From assembly GCF_009296165.1 (NCBI RefSeq), contig NZ_VUAZ01000105.1, forward strand, positions 1 through 64,000: 64,000 nucleotides of DNA, in the 5' to 3' direction. The position numbers and the translations under genes are program-made. This stretch comes from Pseudomonas kitaguniensis. Its GTDB lineage: Bacteria; Pseudomonadota; Gammaproteobacteria; Pseudomonadales; Pseudomonadaceae. Under the pieces are notes generated by a model. The model saw only the letters and a program-made list of their open reading frames with translations. It was not told where the DNA came from and searched no databases. Below, piece after piece: positions 47,715 to 56,864 of the stretch (the first letter of the stretch is position 1; each line of letters begins with the position of its first letter).

Positions 47715-48674
47715 TCACTGGTGGGTGACTGCCTTTTCGCCACGCACCGACAGTGCAATGCGCTCGGCGGTGCCGATCGGGATTTCCCCCACAACCGTCA
47801 CCATTACTTCGCCATCGACGGTGTTAAGGCGGCGAGACACCGCAACCGTCGGGCCCAACTGCGTGCGTGTTTCATTCACAGTGGCGCCGTCAGTTGATTC
47901 AACAAACACCGAAAAACGCGCAAGCCCATCTTCGAACATCAAGCTGTCGACAGTCGACTTGGTGTGGGGATCTTTGCGCGCAATGCTGTTGGTAAGCTGG
48001 AAACCAGGAGGCAGCCAATCCAGATGCCACACTTGGGTAGCGGGCACTTCAAGCGCTTTGCTGGTCGAGAGCGCTACCGGTGCGCAATCGCCCGTAGGCT
48101 GCAAGTCTGCATCAGAGGGCGGTGGCGAAGTGTTCAGTCGCGTGAACTGGAAGCGCTCCAACAATTGCCCCTGATCATTGAGCAACAGGGACTTAAGCGG
48201 CAGCGCTGTTTCACGATCCAAGTGCAACTCAAAACCATAGCGGTAGGGATCGCGCGGAGTGATCGATACGATTACCGCTTTCCGGCCGGCCACGCGAGAT
48301 TTACCAATGACGGCAAGTTCATAAAATTGAGTTAGTTTTTTTGGATCAAGTGCGCGCGAAGGCGCTTCAGGCGAATTACCCAGGCCGGCAACCAAGGTGC
48401 CACTGACGCATTGCGTCCGGCCATCTACACGCACGACTTCCTGGGCAGAACCGTCGAGTTGCAAAAGCCGCTCACGGACTTGACCATTCTGGACGCGGTG
48501 CCAGATGTCATGGGTAGAGAAACTGCCGTTGCGTTCGTAGACAAACGTGCCTTTAAAACTTTGCTGCTGCTCGGCACGCCCAAGTCGAGTCAGCCAGTTT
48601 TGGGCTTCATCGGCATGGGCGGGGAGTGCAAAACAACCACTGAGCAAAAACGTAAGGAGCGGTATGGCGCGCAT
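47715..48674 (-). CDS. mucB: Sigma factor AlgU regulator MucB
   Basis: A 319-residue periplasmic RseB family protein that binds MucA and protects it from cleavage. The signal peptide (MRAIPLLTFLLSGCFALPAHA) and the two-domain LolA-like fold (GTFVYERNGSFSTHDIWHR, RYGFELHLDRETALPLKSLLLN) are visible. Start ATG 48674; the frame reaches 48716 into mucA without support. Gap to mucA is 16 nt. Confidence 0.94.
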   Translation of the reverse strand: MRAIPLLTFLLSGCFALPAHADEAQNWLTRLGRAEQQQSFKGTFVYERNGSFSTHDIWHRVQNGQVRERLLQLDGSAQEVVRVDGRTQCVSGTLVAGLGNSPEAPSRALDPKKLTQFYELAVIGKSRVAGRKAVIVSITPRDPYRYGFELHLDRETALPLKSLLLNDQGQLLERFQFTRLNTSPPPSDADLQPTGDCAPVALSTSKALEVPATQVWHLDWLPPGFQLTNSIARKDPHTKSTVDSLMFEDGLARFSVFVESTDGATVNETRTQLGPTVAVSRRLNTVDGEVMVTVVGEIPIGTAERIALSVRGEKAVTHQ

Positions 48675-48690
48675 AGGGCTCCTTAGCGGT

Positions 48691-49278
48691 CTAGCGGTTT
48701 TCCAGGCTTGCAGCACGAGCGTATGGCAGCGCGCTTTCAGTGCCTTTCAAGGCTGATTCCTGCGCATGTTGACGCAGATAGCCTGGAAGACGCTGATCTT
48801 GCCAGCCGGATTGCCCTTGCAGTACACCAGTGGCCATAGGGCCGGTGGTGTCCGAGCTTTCCTTGTAGCCGGCCAGTACCGCTGGGCCTTTGACTTGCGG
48901 ACCGGCCATGACCGGCTGCTGAGTCTGTTGGGCCAATTCGGCACCCGCGATTTCGTCCTGGTTGTACAGACGAACACCGGCCAGCACAGCAACAGTTACC
49001 GAAGCAGCCACTGCCAAGCGACCCAGGCTACGCCAAGGACCACGAGCAGCTTTTGCCGGAACGGCTTCATCAGCCAGCGCGGCAGAAACGGCCGCAGCAA
49101 TATCCAGACGAGGGATTAGAAGATCCTTGTGCATCACCGCCCGAGCGACTTGGTAACGAGACCAGGTATCACGGGTATCGGCATCATCAAATGCATTGAG
49201 CACTCGACGAAGTTCCAGTTCATCCGCTTCGTTATCCATCACTGCGGACAGCGATTCCTGCAGGGCATCACGACTCAT
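48691..49278 (-). CDS. mucA: Anti-sigma factor MucA
   Basis: A 195-residue RseA family protein. Cytosolic AlgU-binding part MSRDALQESLSAVMDNEADELELRRVL, one transmembrane segment (about 85-103, GRLAVAASVTVAVLAGVRLY), and a periplasmic MucB-binding tail that is full length. No truncating change of the mucA22 kind is seen, so the strain should not be mucoid from mucA. Cotranscribed with algU (32 nt). Confidence 0.95.
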   Translation of the reverse strand: MSRDALQESLSAVMDNEADELELRRVLNAFDDADTRDTWSRYQVARAVMHKDLLIPRLDIAAAVSAALADEAVPAKAARGPWRSLGRLAVAASVTVAVLAGVRLYNQDEIAGAELAQQTQQPVMAGPQVKGPAVLAGYKESSDTTGPMATGVLQGQSGWQDQRLPGYLRQHAQESALKGTESALPYARAASLENR

Positions 49279-49310
49279 GGCGGTTCCTCTCTTGGCTGTC
49301 GCCGCTGTCT

Positions 49311-49892
49311 TTAGTTTTCCTGCAACAACGGTTGCAAGGCTTTATCGATGGCTTCCCGGGCCCGGAAAATCCGTGACCTTACAGTCCCCACCGGACATTG
49401 CATGACGCTCGCAATGTCTTCATAACTCAGACCATCGAATTCGCGTAAAGTTAACGCCGTACGCAAATCTTCTGGCAGTTGCTGAATTGTGCGATGAACG
49501 GTTCCTTCGATCTCGTCGCGCAGCAATGCACGCTCCGGCGACTCGAGATCTTTGAGGCCGTGGTCCCCATCATAAAATTCAGCATCTTCTGAACTAACAT
49601 CACTATCGGGTGGGCGACGACCGCGAGACACCAGATAGTTCTTCGCCGTGTTAATGGCGATGCGGTAAAGCCACGTATAAAACGCACTATCACCGCGAAA
49701 ATTGCCCAGTGCACGGTACGCCTTGATAAAGGCTTCCTGTGCAACGTCCTGCGCTTCATGGGTGTCGTGCACAAACCGCACGATCAACCCGAGAATTTTG
49801 TGCTGGTATTTCAGCACTAGCAGATCAAATGCCCGCTTGTCGCCGCGTTGAACGCGCTCGACGAGCTGCTGATCCTCTTCCTGGGTTAGCAT
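49311..49892 (-). CDS. algU: RNA polymerase sigma factor AlgU (RpoE/sigma-22)
   Basis: A 193-residue ECF sigma factor controlling envelope stress and alginate genes. Region 2 (AFDLLVLKYQHKILGLIVRFVHDTHEAQDVAQEAFIKAYR) and region 4 (LSYEDIASVMQCPVGTVRSRIFRARE) are intact. Start ATG 49892 follows GAGGAG. Two promoters of its own type lie upstream, consistent with autoregulation. Confidence 0.96.
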   Translation of the reverse strand: MLTQEEDQQLVERVQRGDKRAFDLLVLKYQHKILGLIVRFVHDTHEAQDVAQEAFIKAYRALGNFRGDSAFYTWLYRIAINTAKNYLVSRGRRPPDSDVSSEDAEFYDGDHGLKDLESPERALLRDEIEGTVHRTIQQLPEDLRTALTLREFDGLSYEDIASVMQCPVGTVRSRIFRAREAIDKALQPLLQEN

Positions 49893-49950
49893 GAACACTC
49901 CTCGTTGTACTGGGAGGAGGCTTGCATAACTAAACGATCAGGCTTGCAAA

Positions 49951-49978
49951 CATAGACTCGGACTTTTCGCAAAAGTTC
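49951..49978 (-). promoter_or_regulatory. Proximal AlgU-type promoter of algU
   Basis: GAACTT (49973-49978), a 16-nt spacer, TCTATG (49951-49956) on the minus strand. The AlgU consensus is GAACTT-N16/17-TCTGA. About 59 nt upstream of the algU start. The rest of the 49893-50354 gap holds no gene. Confidence 0.7.
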
Positions 49979-50143
49979 TCCCCCTCCAAGCAAGTTTCCG
50001 GCGCGCACTGATTTGGCACACACGAAAAACGCAGTACGGGCAATGCCGACTGCGCGAATAATCTTGTCGCCGGTTTTATGACGCGTCCAATGCTCCCGAC
50101 GGGCCAATAAAATCAACGCTTTCCCAGCTTCCGGGCAACCTGC

Positions 50144-50172
50144 TATTGAGTCGGGGCTTATGCAAAAAGTTC
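50144..50172 (-). promoter_or_regulatory. Distal AlgU-type promoter of algU
   Basis: GAACTT (50167-50172), 17-nt spacer, TCAATA (50144-50149) on the minus strand. The -10 is a weaker match than in the proximal site. P. aeruginosa algU also carries more than one AlgU-dependent promoter. Confidence 0.5.
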
Positions 50173-50354
50173 CCGATTCAATAACCGTTCGATTTTACCC
50201 TAGCTGTGCTTCGTAATCTCACATTGCCACGAATGCCTTGCTATTGTGCCGCTCCCCCCCTCTATATACTAGTGGCCCGTGTGCCCCTTTGATTCGCCGA
50301 TCCGGGCGTCGTGTACGCGCCAGCCCTTGGATCGCTATTTGCGGAATCCCTGAA

Positions 50355-51971
50355 ATGAGCCAACAGTTTCAACACGATGTTCTGGTTATCGGTAGTGGCG
50401 CGGCCGGCCTGAGCCTGGCACTGACCCTTCCCGGCCACCTGCGCATTGCCGTCCTGAGCAAAGGCGACCTGGCCAACGGCTCGACATTTTGGGCTCAGGG
50501 CGGTGTTGCCGCCGTGCTGGACGACACCGATACCGTGCAATCGCACGTTGAAGACACGCTCAACGCAGGCGGCGGGCTGTGCGACGAAAACGCCGTGCGT
50601 TTTACCGTCGAGCATAGCCGCGAGGCTATCCAGTGGCTGATTGATCAGGGCGTGCCGTTCACGCGTGACGAACACGCAGGCAGCGACGACGGCGGATTCG
50701 AGTTCCACCTGACCCGTGAAGGCGGCCATAGCCATCGCCGCATCATCCATGCTGCCGATGCAACCGGCGCCGCGATCTTCAAGACGTTGCTCGACCAAGC
50801 CCGCCAACGCCCCAACATCGAGCTGCTGGAGCAACGGGTGGCCGTCGACCTGATCACCGAAAAACGCCTCGGGCTGGAAGGCGATCGCTGCCTTGGCGCC
50901 TACGTGCTCAACCGCGCCAGCGGCGAAGTCGACACCTACGGCGCGCGCTTCACCATTCTCGCCTCAGGCGGCGCGGCCAAGGTTTACCTGTATACCAGCA
51001 ACCCCGACGGCGCCTGCGGCGACGGCATCGCCATGGCGTGGCGCTCGGGCTGCCGGGTGGCCAATCTGGAATTCAACCAGTTCCACCCCACCTGCCTGTA
51101 TCACCCGCAGGCCAAAAGCTTTCTGATCACCGAAGCCCTTCGCGGCGAAGGCGCGCACTTGAAACTGCCCAATGGCGAACGCTTCATGCAGCGCTTCGAC
51201 CCGCGCGCAGAACTGGCGCCGCGCGACATCGTGGCCCGCGCTATCGATCACGAGATGAAGCGCTTGGGCATCGACTGCGTTTACCTGGACATCAGCCACA
51301 AGTCCGAAGCCTTCATCAAGACCCACTTCCCCACCGTTTACGAGCGCTGCCTGGCGTTTAACATCGACATCACCCAAGGCCCAATCCCGGTGGTGCCAGC
51401 CGCGCACTACACCTGCGGCGGTGTGATGGTCGACCAACACGGTCGCACCGACGTACCCGGCCTGTATGCGATTGGCGAAACCAGCTTCACCGGCCTGCAC
51501 GGCGCCAACCGCATGGCCAGCAACTCGCTGCTCGAATGTTTCGTCTACGCCCGCTCAGCGGCCGCCGACATTCTCGAACAACTGCCACGCATCGCCGTGC
51601 CGGCTGCCCTGCCCCGCTGGGACGCCAGCCAGGTCACCGACTCGGACGAAGACGTGATCATCGCCCACAACTGGGACGAGTTGCGCCGCTTCATGTGGGA
51701 CTACGTGGGGATTGTGCGCACCAATAAGCGCTTGCAACGTGCGCAACACCGCGTGCGCTTGCTGCTGGACGAGATCGACGAGTTTTACAGTAACTACAAA
51801 GTCAGCCGCGACCTGATCGAGTTGCGCAATCTGGCGCAAGTTGCAGAGTTGATGATCCGCTCAGCCATGGAGCGCAAAGAAAGCCGTGGCCTGCATTACA
51901 CCCTCGACTACCCGCAGATGCTGCCCGAGGCACGCAACACTATTCTGGTGCCAGCCACCTACGGCGGCTGA
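50355..51971 (+). CDS. nadB: L-aspartate oxidase
   Basis: A 538-residue FAD enzyme, first step of de novo NAD synthesis (aspartate to iminoaspartate). FAD site [19 protein letters not shown] (9-27), then [18 protein letters not shown], the catalytic region [28 protein letters not shown], and [21 protein letters not shown] near the end. Start ATG 50355; an upstream extension is noise. Its end overlaps the convergent ygfX by 32 nt. Confidence 0.96.
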   Translation: MSQQFQHDVLVIGSGAAGLSLALTLPGHLRIAVLSKGDLANGSTFWAQGGVAAVLDDTDTVQSHVEDTLNAGGGLCDENAVRFTVEHSREAIQWLIDQGVPFTRDEHAGSDDGGFEFHLTREGGHSHRRIIHAADATGAAIFKTLLDQARQRPNIELLEQRVAVDLITEKRLGLEGDRCLGAYVLNRASGEVDTYGARFTILASGGAAKVYLYTSNPDGACGDGIAMAWRSGCRVANLEFNQFHPTCLYHPQAKSFLITEALRGEGAHLKLPNGERFMQRFDPRAELAPRDIVARAIDHEMKRLGIDCVYLDISHKSEAFIKTHFPTVYERCLAFNIDITQGPIPVVPAAHYTCGGVMVDQHGRTDVPGLYAIGETSFTGLHGANRMASNSLLECFVYARSAAADILEQLPRIAVPAALPRWDASQVTDSDEDVIIAHNWDELRRFMWDYVGIVRTNKRLQRAQHRVRLLLDEIDEFYSNYKVSRDLIELRNLAQVAELMIRSAMERKESRGLHYTLDYPQMLPEARNTILVPATYGG

Positions 51972-52386
51972 ACTTAAGACGTACGCGCAGGCGCCGGTGC
52001 ACATCGGCGGCCTGCGCATCCATTGGCACACAGATCGAACGCACGCGCCACTCGCCTTGCACCCGGTAGCGCAGCACCACAATCAGCGGCAGGGCCAGGC
52101 TGTCGGGGCGCAGTTGCACGCTGTGCCAACCTCGCGCGGTGCTCCACAACTGCCAGCCGTCTTCGTCACGGCGCAGGCCACGAATCGACGAACGGTGAGT
52201 GAGCAGCACATGCCGCGGTAAAACCCAGGCAGCATGAATCAGGCACAGCACTGCGCCAACGCTTGAATACTGCAGATCGACAACGAGCAAGGCGCCCAGC
52301 GCGAACAACTGGGCAACAAGATACGCCGCCAGCAATAGCCGTGAGGCGCGCCAGCGGCATTCAAAGCGGTTATTTGGGCTGAACAC
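51940..52386 (-). CDS. YgfX-type membrane protein
   Basis: A 148-residue protein with two membrane helices near the N-terminus ([41 protein letters not shown]) and a cytosolic C-terminal part. Family and gene order (sdhE-ygfX) match E. coli YgfX, reported as the toxin-like partner of YgfY/SdhE acting on FtsZ and MreB; that role is disputed. Overlaps sdhE by 17 nt, so translation is coupled. Confidence 0.85.
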   Translation of the reverse strand: MFSPNNRFECRWRASRLLLAAYLVAQLFALGALLVVDLQYSSVGAVLCLIHAAWVLPRHVLLTHRSSIRGLRRDEDGWQLWSTARGWHSVQLRPDSLALPLIVVLRYRVQGEWRVRSICVPMDAQAADVHRRLRVRLKFSRRRWLAPE

Positions 52387-52624
52387 GGTCCAGAATTATC
52401 CGAACCATGCGCTGCAGCTCAGGATCTTCAGATTCAGCGCGCTCCATGAACCAGCCAAACATGTCCTGATCTTCACACGTCAGCAGCCTGACGTAGAGGT
52501 CGCGATCCACCTTATCAAGCGTCGCGTAAACCTCCTTGGTGAAAGGCACCAACAACACATCCAACTCCAGCATGCCGCGACGGCTGTGCCAGTAGAGGCG
52601 ATTGATTTCTACGTCTTCGACCAT
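52370..52624 (-). CDS. sdhE: FAD assembly factor SdhE
   Basis: An 84-residue protein that promotes covalent FAD attachment to succinate dehydrogenase. The RGxxE motif is present in RRGMLELD. Start ATG 52624 follows GAGGAG. Formerly YgfY; first gene of sdhE-ygfX. Confidence 0.93.
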   Translation of the reverse strand: MVEDVEINRLYWHSRRGMLELDVLLVPFTKEVYATLDKVDRDLYVRLLTCEDQDMFGWFMERAESEDPELQRMVRIILDRVQPK

Positions 52625-52764
52625 GGAGCGCTCCTCAAATAGTGCGCAAGTATACAGGCACGACCGCTGCGCAACAGTCGGCTTTAGTAGCCTGATACGG
52701 AAACTATCCATTTGGCGGGCGCCCCTCTATGATGCACCCATGACTTTTCGACCTGCGATGACCC

Positions 52765-53706
52765 ATGGCTGACTCTGCTTTTTTCTGCGCCCTGTCCCAC
52801 GAAGGCGTTCTGGCTGTTCGCGGTGCTGATGCCGCCAAGTTCCTGCAAGGGCAGCTGACCTGCAACCTCAATTACCTGAGCGATACGCAGGCCAGCCTTG
52901 GCGCGCGCTGCACGCAAAAAGGACGCATGCAGTCGAGCTTTCGTATCCTGCTGCAAGGTGACGGCGTACTGCTGGCCATGGCCACCGAGCTGCTCGAACC
53001 GCAGTTGGCGGACTTGAAAAAATACGCCGTATTCTCCAAGTCCAGGCTCACCGACGAAAGCGCGGCCTGGGCACGTTTCGGCCTCTCACAGGCAGATCAC
53101 GCCATGGCCTGCCTCGGCCTTGACCTGCCCGCCGAGACGGACAGCGTAGTGCGCACCGAAACCTTCATCGCGCTTCGCGTTTCCCCAGGCCGGGCGGAAC
53201 TCTGGGTGCCCATCGAGCAAGCCGAAGCCGTACGCAACTCATTGGCCACACAGTTGCAACACGCTGACTTGAATGATTGGCTGCTCGGCCAAATCCGCGC
53301 CGGCATCGGCCAGGTCATGCCTCAAACCCGCGAACTGTTTATCCCGCAGATGCTTAACCTGCAGGCCGTCGGCGGCGTGAGTTTCAAAAAAGGCTGTTAC
53401 ACCGGCCAGGAAATCGTCGCGCGCATGCAGTATCTGGGCAAGCTCAAACGTCGCCTGTATCGGCTGAGTGTGAATGCGGCCGAATTGCCGCAGCCAGGCA
53501 CCGCACTGTTTTCGCCCAGCCATAACAGTTCGATCGGTGAAGTCGTCATCGCAGCGAAAGCTGACCAATCGATTGAACTTCTGGCCGTGTTGCAAGCCGA
53601 AGCTGCCGACAGTGGCGAGGTCTACGTAGGCTCCCTGGAAGGTCCTGGTGTGCAGTTGCTTGACCTGCCTTACTCACTGGACCGCGATCGAGAGATCCAG
53701 CGTTAA
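52765..53706 (+). CDS. ygfZ: tRNA-modifying/Fe-S maintenance protein YgfZ
   Basis: A 313-residue folate-binding protein related to GcvT. The family signature KGCYTGQEIVARMQYLGKLKRR is present with its conserved cysteine. YgfZ supports Fe-S enzymes such as MiaB. Divergent from sdhE. Confidence 0.93.
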   Translation: MADSAFFCALSHEGVLAVRGADAAKFLQGQLTCNLNYLSDTQASLGARCTQKGRMQSSFRILLQGDGVLLAMATELLEPQLADLKKYAVFSKSRLTDESAAWARFGLSQADHAMACLGLDLPAETDSVVRTETFIALRVSPGRAELWVPIEQAEAVRNSLATQLQHADLNDWLLGQIRAGIGQVMPQTRELFIPQMLNLQAVGGVSFKKGCYTGQEIVARMQYLGKLKRRLYRLSVNAAELPQPGTALFSPSHNSSIGEVVIAAKADQSIELLAVLQAEAADSGEVYVGSLEGPGVQLLDLPYSLDRDREIQR

Positions 53707-53743
53707 CCGTCGCCCCCTTTTTGCAATACCCTAGAGAGCATCA

Positions 53744-54565
53744 ATGAGCACGCTGGCGGAAAAAGTCCAACAGGCTTTGGTGACGGCCATCGACAACGAT
53801 GACCTGGTTCTGCCGACATTGCCGGAAGTGGCGCTGAAAATTCGTCAGGCCGCTGAAGACCCGGAGATCAGCATCAGCCACTTGAGCAAAGTGATCGGTC
53901 GCGATACCGCGCTGTCCGCACGCCTTATAAAAGTGGTCAACAGCCCGCTGCTGCGTGCCACTCAGGAAGTCACCGACCTGCACACCGCCATCACTCGGCT
54001 GGGCACCAATTACAGCAGCAACCTGGCGATAGGCCTGGTGATGGAGCAGATTTTCCACGCCCGCTCTGAAGTCGTTGAACAAAAAATGCATGATGTGTGG
54101 CGCCGCAGCCTGGAAGTGGCAGGCGTGAGCTATACCTTGTGCCGCAACTACAGCCAGCTCAAGCCAGACCAGGCTGCGCTCGGCGGTTTGGTGCATCAAA
54201 TTGGCGTATTGCCGATCCTCACCTACGCCGAAGACCATTACGAACTGCTGGCCGACCCGGTCAGCCTCAACCACGTGATCGACAGTATTCACCCGTTGCT
54301 GGGCGACAAGCTGTTGGGCGGCTGGGATTTCCCGGAGATGCTGGCAAAACTGCCTGGGCAATACCTGGACCTGGAGCGCGACTCGGCCCGCCTCGACTAC
54401 ATCGACCTGGTACAAATTGCCGTGCTGTATTGCCACGCAGGCACCGACCATCCGTTGGCGAGTGTGCACGTCTCCACCTTGCCTGCGATGAAAAAACTGC
54501 GCATCGACCCCTACAGCGAGACCCTGCGTGCCGAGCTGGATGAAGCACGGTCGATGTTTTACTGA
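53744..54565 (+). CDS. HDOD domain protein
   Basis: A 273-residue protein. LPTLPEVALKIRQAAEDPEISISHLSKVIGRDTALSARLIKVVNSPLL is the HDOD fold start, and GGLVHQIGVLPIL the middle helix; the catalytic HD pair of true HD phosphodiesterases is missing. Such proteins act as signalling scaffolds in stress or motility control. Follows ygfZ by 37 nt. Confidence 0.88.
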   Translation: MSTLAEKVQQALVTAIDNDDLVLPTLPEVALKIRQAAEDPEISISHLSKVIGRDTALSARLIKVVNSPLLRATQEVTDLHTAITRLGTNYSSNLAIGLVMEQIFHARSEVVEQKMHDVWRRSLEVAGVSYTLCRNYSQLKPDQAALGGLVHQIGVLPILTYAEDHYELLADPVSLNHVIDSIHPLLGDKLLGGWDFPEMLAKLPGQYLDLERDSARLDYIDLVQIAVLYCHAGTDHPLASVHVSTLPAMKKLRIDPYSETLRAELDEARSMFY

Positions 54566-55951
54566 TCAGCCTGCGATAAAACTCACGCGCACTTTCAAGC
54601 CGGCCAGCTCACCATCGTGCAGGCTGATTTGCGCCAAATGCGCGCGGCAGATTTCCCCGACAATCGCCAGCCCCAAGCCCGAGCCCATGCTCTGCTGGTT
54701 GCGCCGGTAAAACCGCTCGAATACCCGGTCCCGCTCGTCCAGCGGGATGCCCGGGCCATCATCTTCTACTTCCAGAATCGCGGGCGCCGAGACCCGCAAG
54801 ATGACATTGCCGCCCGGTGGCGTGTGGGCCAAGGCGTTATCGACCAAATTGCTCAGCAGCTCGTTCAACAAGATGGGCTCACCGCGCAACCACACAGGCT
54901 CGTCCGCCTCCAACGCCAAGGCAACGCCGCGCGCGTGGGCCAACGGCGCCATGGCCATCCCCAACTCGCGTGCCAACTGGCTGAGGTCAAGCAGTTGCGC
55001 ACCGCCTTCAGCAATCGCCCGCGCGCCGTTTTCGATACGCGCCAGCGACAGCAATTGATTCGCCAGGTGAGTCAGGCGGTCGGTGCCTTGTGCAGCGGTT
55101 TCCAAGGTGCTGTGCCAGGTGGCCGGCGCGTCGCTGCGCAGGCCCAGTTCCAGCCGCGCCTTGAGCGCTGCCAGCGGGGTGCGCAGTTCGTGGGCGGCGT
55201 CGGCGATAAACTGCGCCTGGCGCTCGAACTGGCCGCGCAGGCGCTCGGTAAAGTGGTTGAGCGAACGCACCAGCGGGCCAAACTCAAGCTGCACCTCGAC
55301 CAGCGGCAACGGCCGCAGGTCGTCGGGCTGGCGCTCTTCCACTGCCGTGCGCAGGCGCTCCAGCGGGCGCAGCGCCGCACTCACGGCAAACCACACCAAC
55401 AGCAACGCGCCGATCGCCAACATCCCGAGGCGCAGCAACGTGTCGGCCAGCAGGCTACGGGCCATGCTCTCGCGCGCCTCGTCGGTTTCGGCCACGCGAA
55501 TTTCCGCCATGCCATTCATGTTCGGCTCGGAGACCGCCTTGAGCAGGCTGACCACACGCACCGCTTGGCCTTGATAGGTGGCATTGTAAAACCGCGCCAA
55601 CGCGGGGTAATCGTCGGTGCGCGGCGTGCCGGGCGGCGGGCCTGGAAGGTTTTCGTAACCGGAGATCAGCTTCTTGTCAATGTCATTGACCTGATAATAA
55701 ATACGCCCGGCGCTGTCGTAAGCAAAGGTGTCCAGCGCCACATAAGGCACATTGGCACTCAAGGTGCCGTCCACCTGCGTCAACCCGGCGGCGATGGTGC
55801 GCGCCGAAGCCAAAAGCGTGCGGTCATAGGCGGTGTCGGCCGCCTCGCGACCGTTCCAGTACGCACTCATGCCGCTGGCAAGCATCAACACCACCAGCAA
55901 CAGCGCCAAATTCCACAGCAGCCGCCAGCGCAGGCTGCTGGGCTTATGCAT
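54566..55951 (-). CDS. tctE: Sensor histidine kinase TctE
   Basis: A 461-residue membrane kinase. Helices at about 9-29 and 167-190 flank a periplasmic domain of about 135 residues. The histidine box is AHELRTPLAALKARLELGL; N box NLVDNALAHTPPGGNV; G boxes EVEDDGPGIP and GSGLGLAIVGEI. Overlaps tctD by 8 nt. Position beside the tct transport genes makes citrate or related tricarboxylates the likely signal. Confidence 0.92.
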   Translation of the reverse strand: MHKPSSLRWRLLWNLALLLVVLMLASGMSAYWNGREAADTAYDRTLLASARTIAAGLTQVDGTLSANVPYVALDTFAYDSAGRIYYQVNDIDKKLISGYENLPGPPPGTPRTDDYPALARFYNATYQGQAVRVVSLLKAVSEPNMNGMAEIRVAETDEARESMARSLLADTLLRLGMLAIGALLLVWFAVSAALRPLERLRTAVEERQPDDLRPLPLVEVQLEFGPLVRSLNHFTERLRGQFERQAQFIADAAHELRTPLAALKARLELGLRSDAPATWHSTLETAAQGTDRLTHLANQLLSLARIENGARAIAEGGAQLLDLSQLARELGMAMAPLAHARGVALALEADEPVWLRGEPILLNELLSNLVDNALAHTPPGGNVILRVSAPAILEVEDDGPGIPLDERDRVFERFYRRNQQSMGSGLGLAIVGEICRAHLAQISLHDGELAGLKVRVSFIAG

Positions 55952-56615
55952 CGCGGGCTTCCAACAGGTAGCCGAGGCCGCGGAAGGTCACGATGGCGAT
56001 GGGTTGGCCGTCGAGTTTTTTACGCAGCCGGTGCACATAAATTTCGATCGCATCGGGGCTGGCTTCTTCATCCAGGCCGAACACTTGGGAAGCCAGTTGC
56101 TCTTTGCTCATCACGCGGCCGGGGCGAGCGATCAGCGCTTCAAGCACCGCTTGCTCACGTGAGGTCAATGTCAACAGTTCGCCGCCCGCAGTGAAACGCC
56201 GCGTATCCAGGTCATAGACCAGCACGCCGCACGCCTGCTGACGCTCACCGCCCAACACGCTGCGCCGCAACAGTGCCTTGACCCGCGCTTCCAGTTCCGT
56301 GAGTTCAAACGGCTTGGCAAGGTAGTCGTCGGCGCCGAGGTTGAGGCCGTGTACGCGGTCCTTCACGTCGCTGCGCGCGGTCAGCATCAACACAGGCAGA
56401 TTTTTCCCACGCGCTCGCAGACGTGCCAGCACCTCAAAACCGTCCATGCGCGGCAGCCCCACATCAAGCACTACCACCGCGTATTCCTCGCTGGTCAAGG
56501 CCAGGTCCGCGGCGACCCCGTCGTGCAGCACGTCGACAGTCAAACCCGTGCTCTTGAGCGCTTGGGCGACACTTTCGGCGAGCTGCAAATGGTCTTCAAC
56601 CAAGAGTACACGCAT
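55944..56615 (-). CDS. tctD: Response regulator TctD
   Basis: A 223-residue OmpR/PhoB-type regulator. Phosphoacceptor Asp51 in VVVLDVGLPRMDG, Thr and Lys switch residues in LMLTARS and LAKPF, and a winged-helix DNA-binding domain (LTLTSREQAVLEALIARPGRVMSKEQLASQVFGLDEEASPDAIEIYVHRLRKKL). Divergent from opdH-tctCBA, which it should activate. Confidence 0.93.
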   Translation of the reverse strand: MRVLLVEDHLQLAESVAQALKSTGLTVDVLHDGVAADLALTSEEYAVVVLDVGLPRMDGFEVLARLRARGKNLPVLMLTARSDVKDRVHGLNLGADDYLAKPFELTELEARVKALLRRSVLGGERQQACGVLVYDLDTRRFTAGGELLTLTSREQAVLEALIARPGRVMSKEQLASQVFGLDEEASPDAIEIYVHRLRKKLDGQPIAIVTFRGLGYLLEARDA

Positions 56616-56839
56616 GGATTTTTACCTCGTTCGGGCATGGTCAACGCCACGCTTTGCGGGGCAGTTTACAGGCGCCGCCTACCCTGTGAAGCCCGAAAAC
56701 ATTGAAAGGCAACTGAAAGGTTAGTGAAAGCTTCGCCCTTTAGCATCCAGCCACGGTGGGTCGTGCCTGCATGCGTACCTGCCGAGTTACCTGGTCCGTA
56801 GCGCTGAAAAAACGCCTCGAAGCGTTTTAGCCAAAAAAT

Positions 56840-56850
56840 AAGAACAATAA
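56840..56850 (+). promoter_or_regulatory. Hfq/Crc-type motif at the opdH ribosome binding site
   Basis: AAGAACAATAA fits AAnAAnAA over its whole length and abuts the CGGAG ribosome binding site (56851-56855). This is the place where Hfq/Crc blocks translation of non-preferred carbon uptake genes in pseudomonads. Confidence 0.6.
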
Positions 56851-56864
56851 CGGAGTACACAACC

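Noticed and set aside
48691..49278. mucA22-type truncation
   Set aside because: The reading frame is complete to the usual C-terminus.
54617..56194. 525-codon plus-strand open frame opposite tctE/tctD
   Set aside because: Shadow frame caused by high GC; extreme Gln/Arg content and no ribosome binding site.
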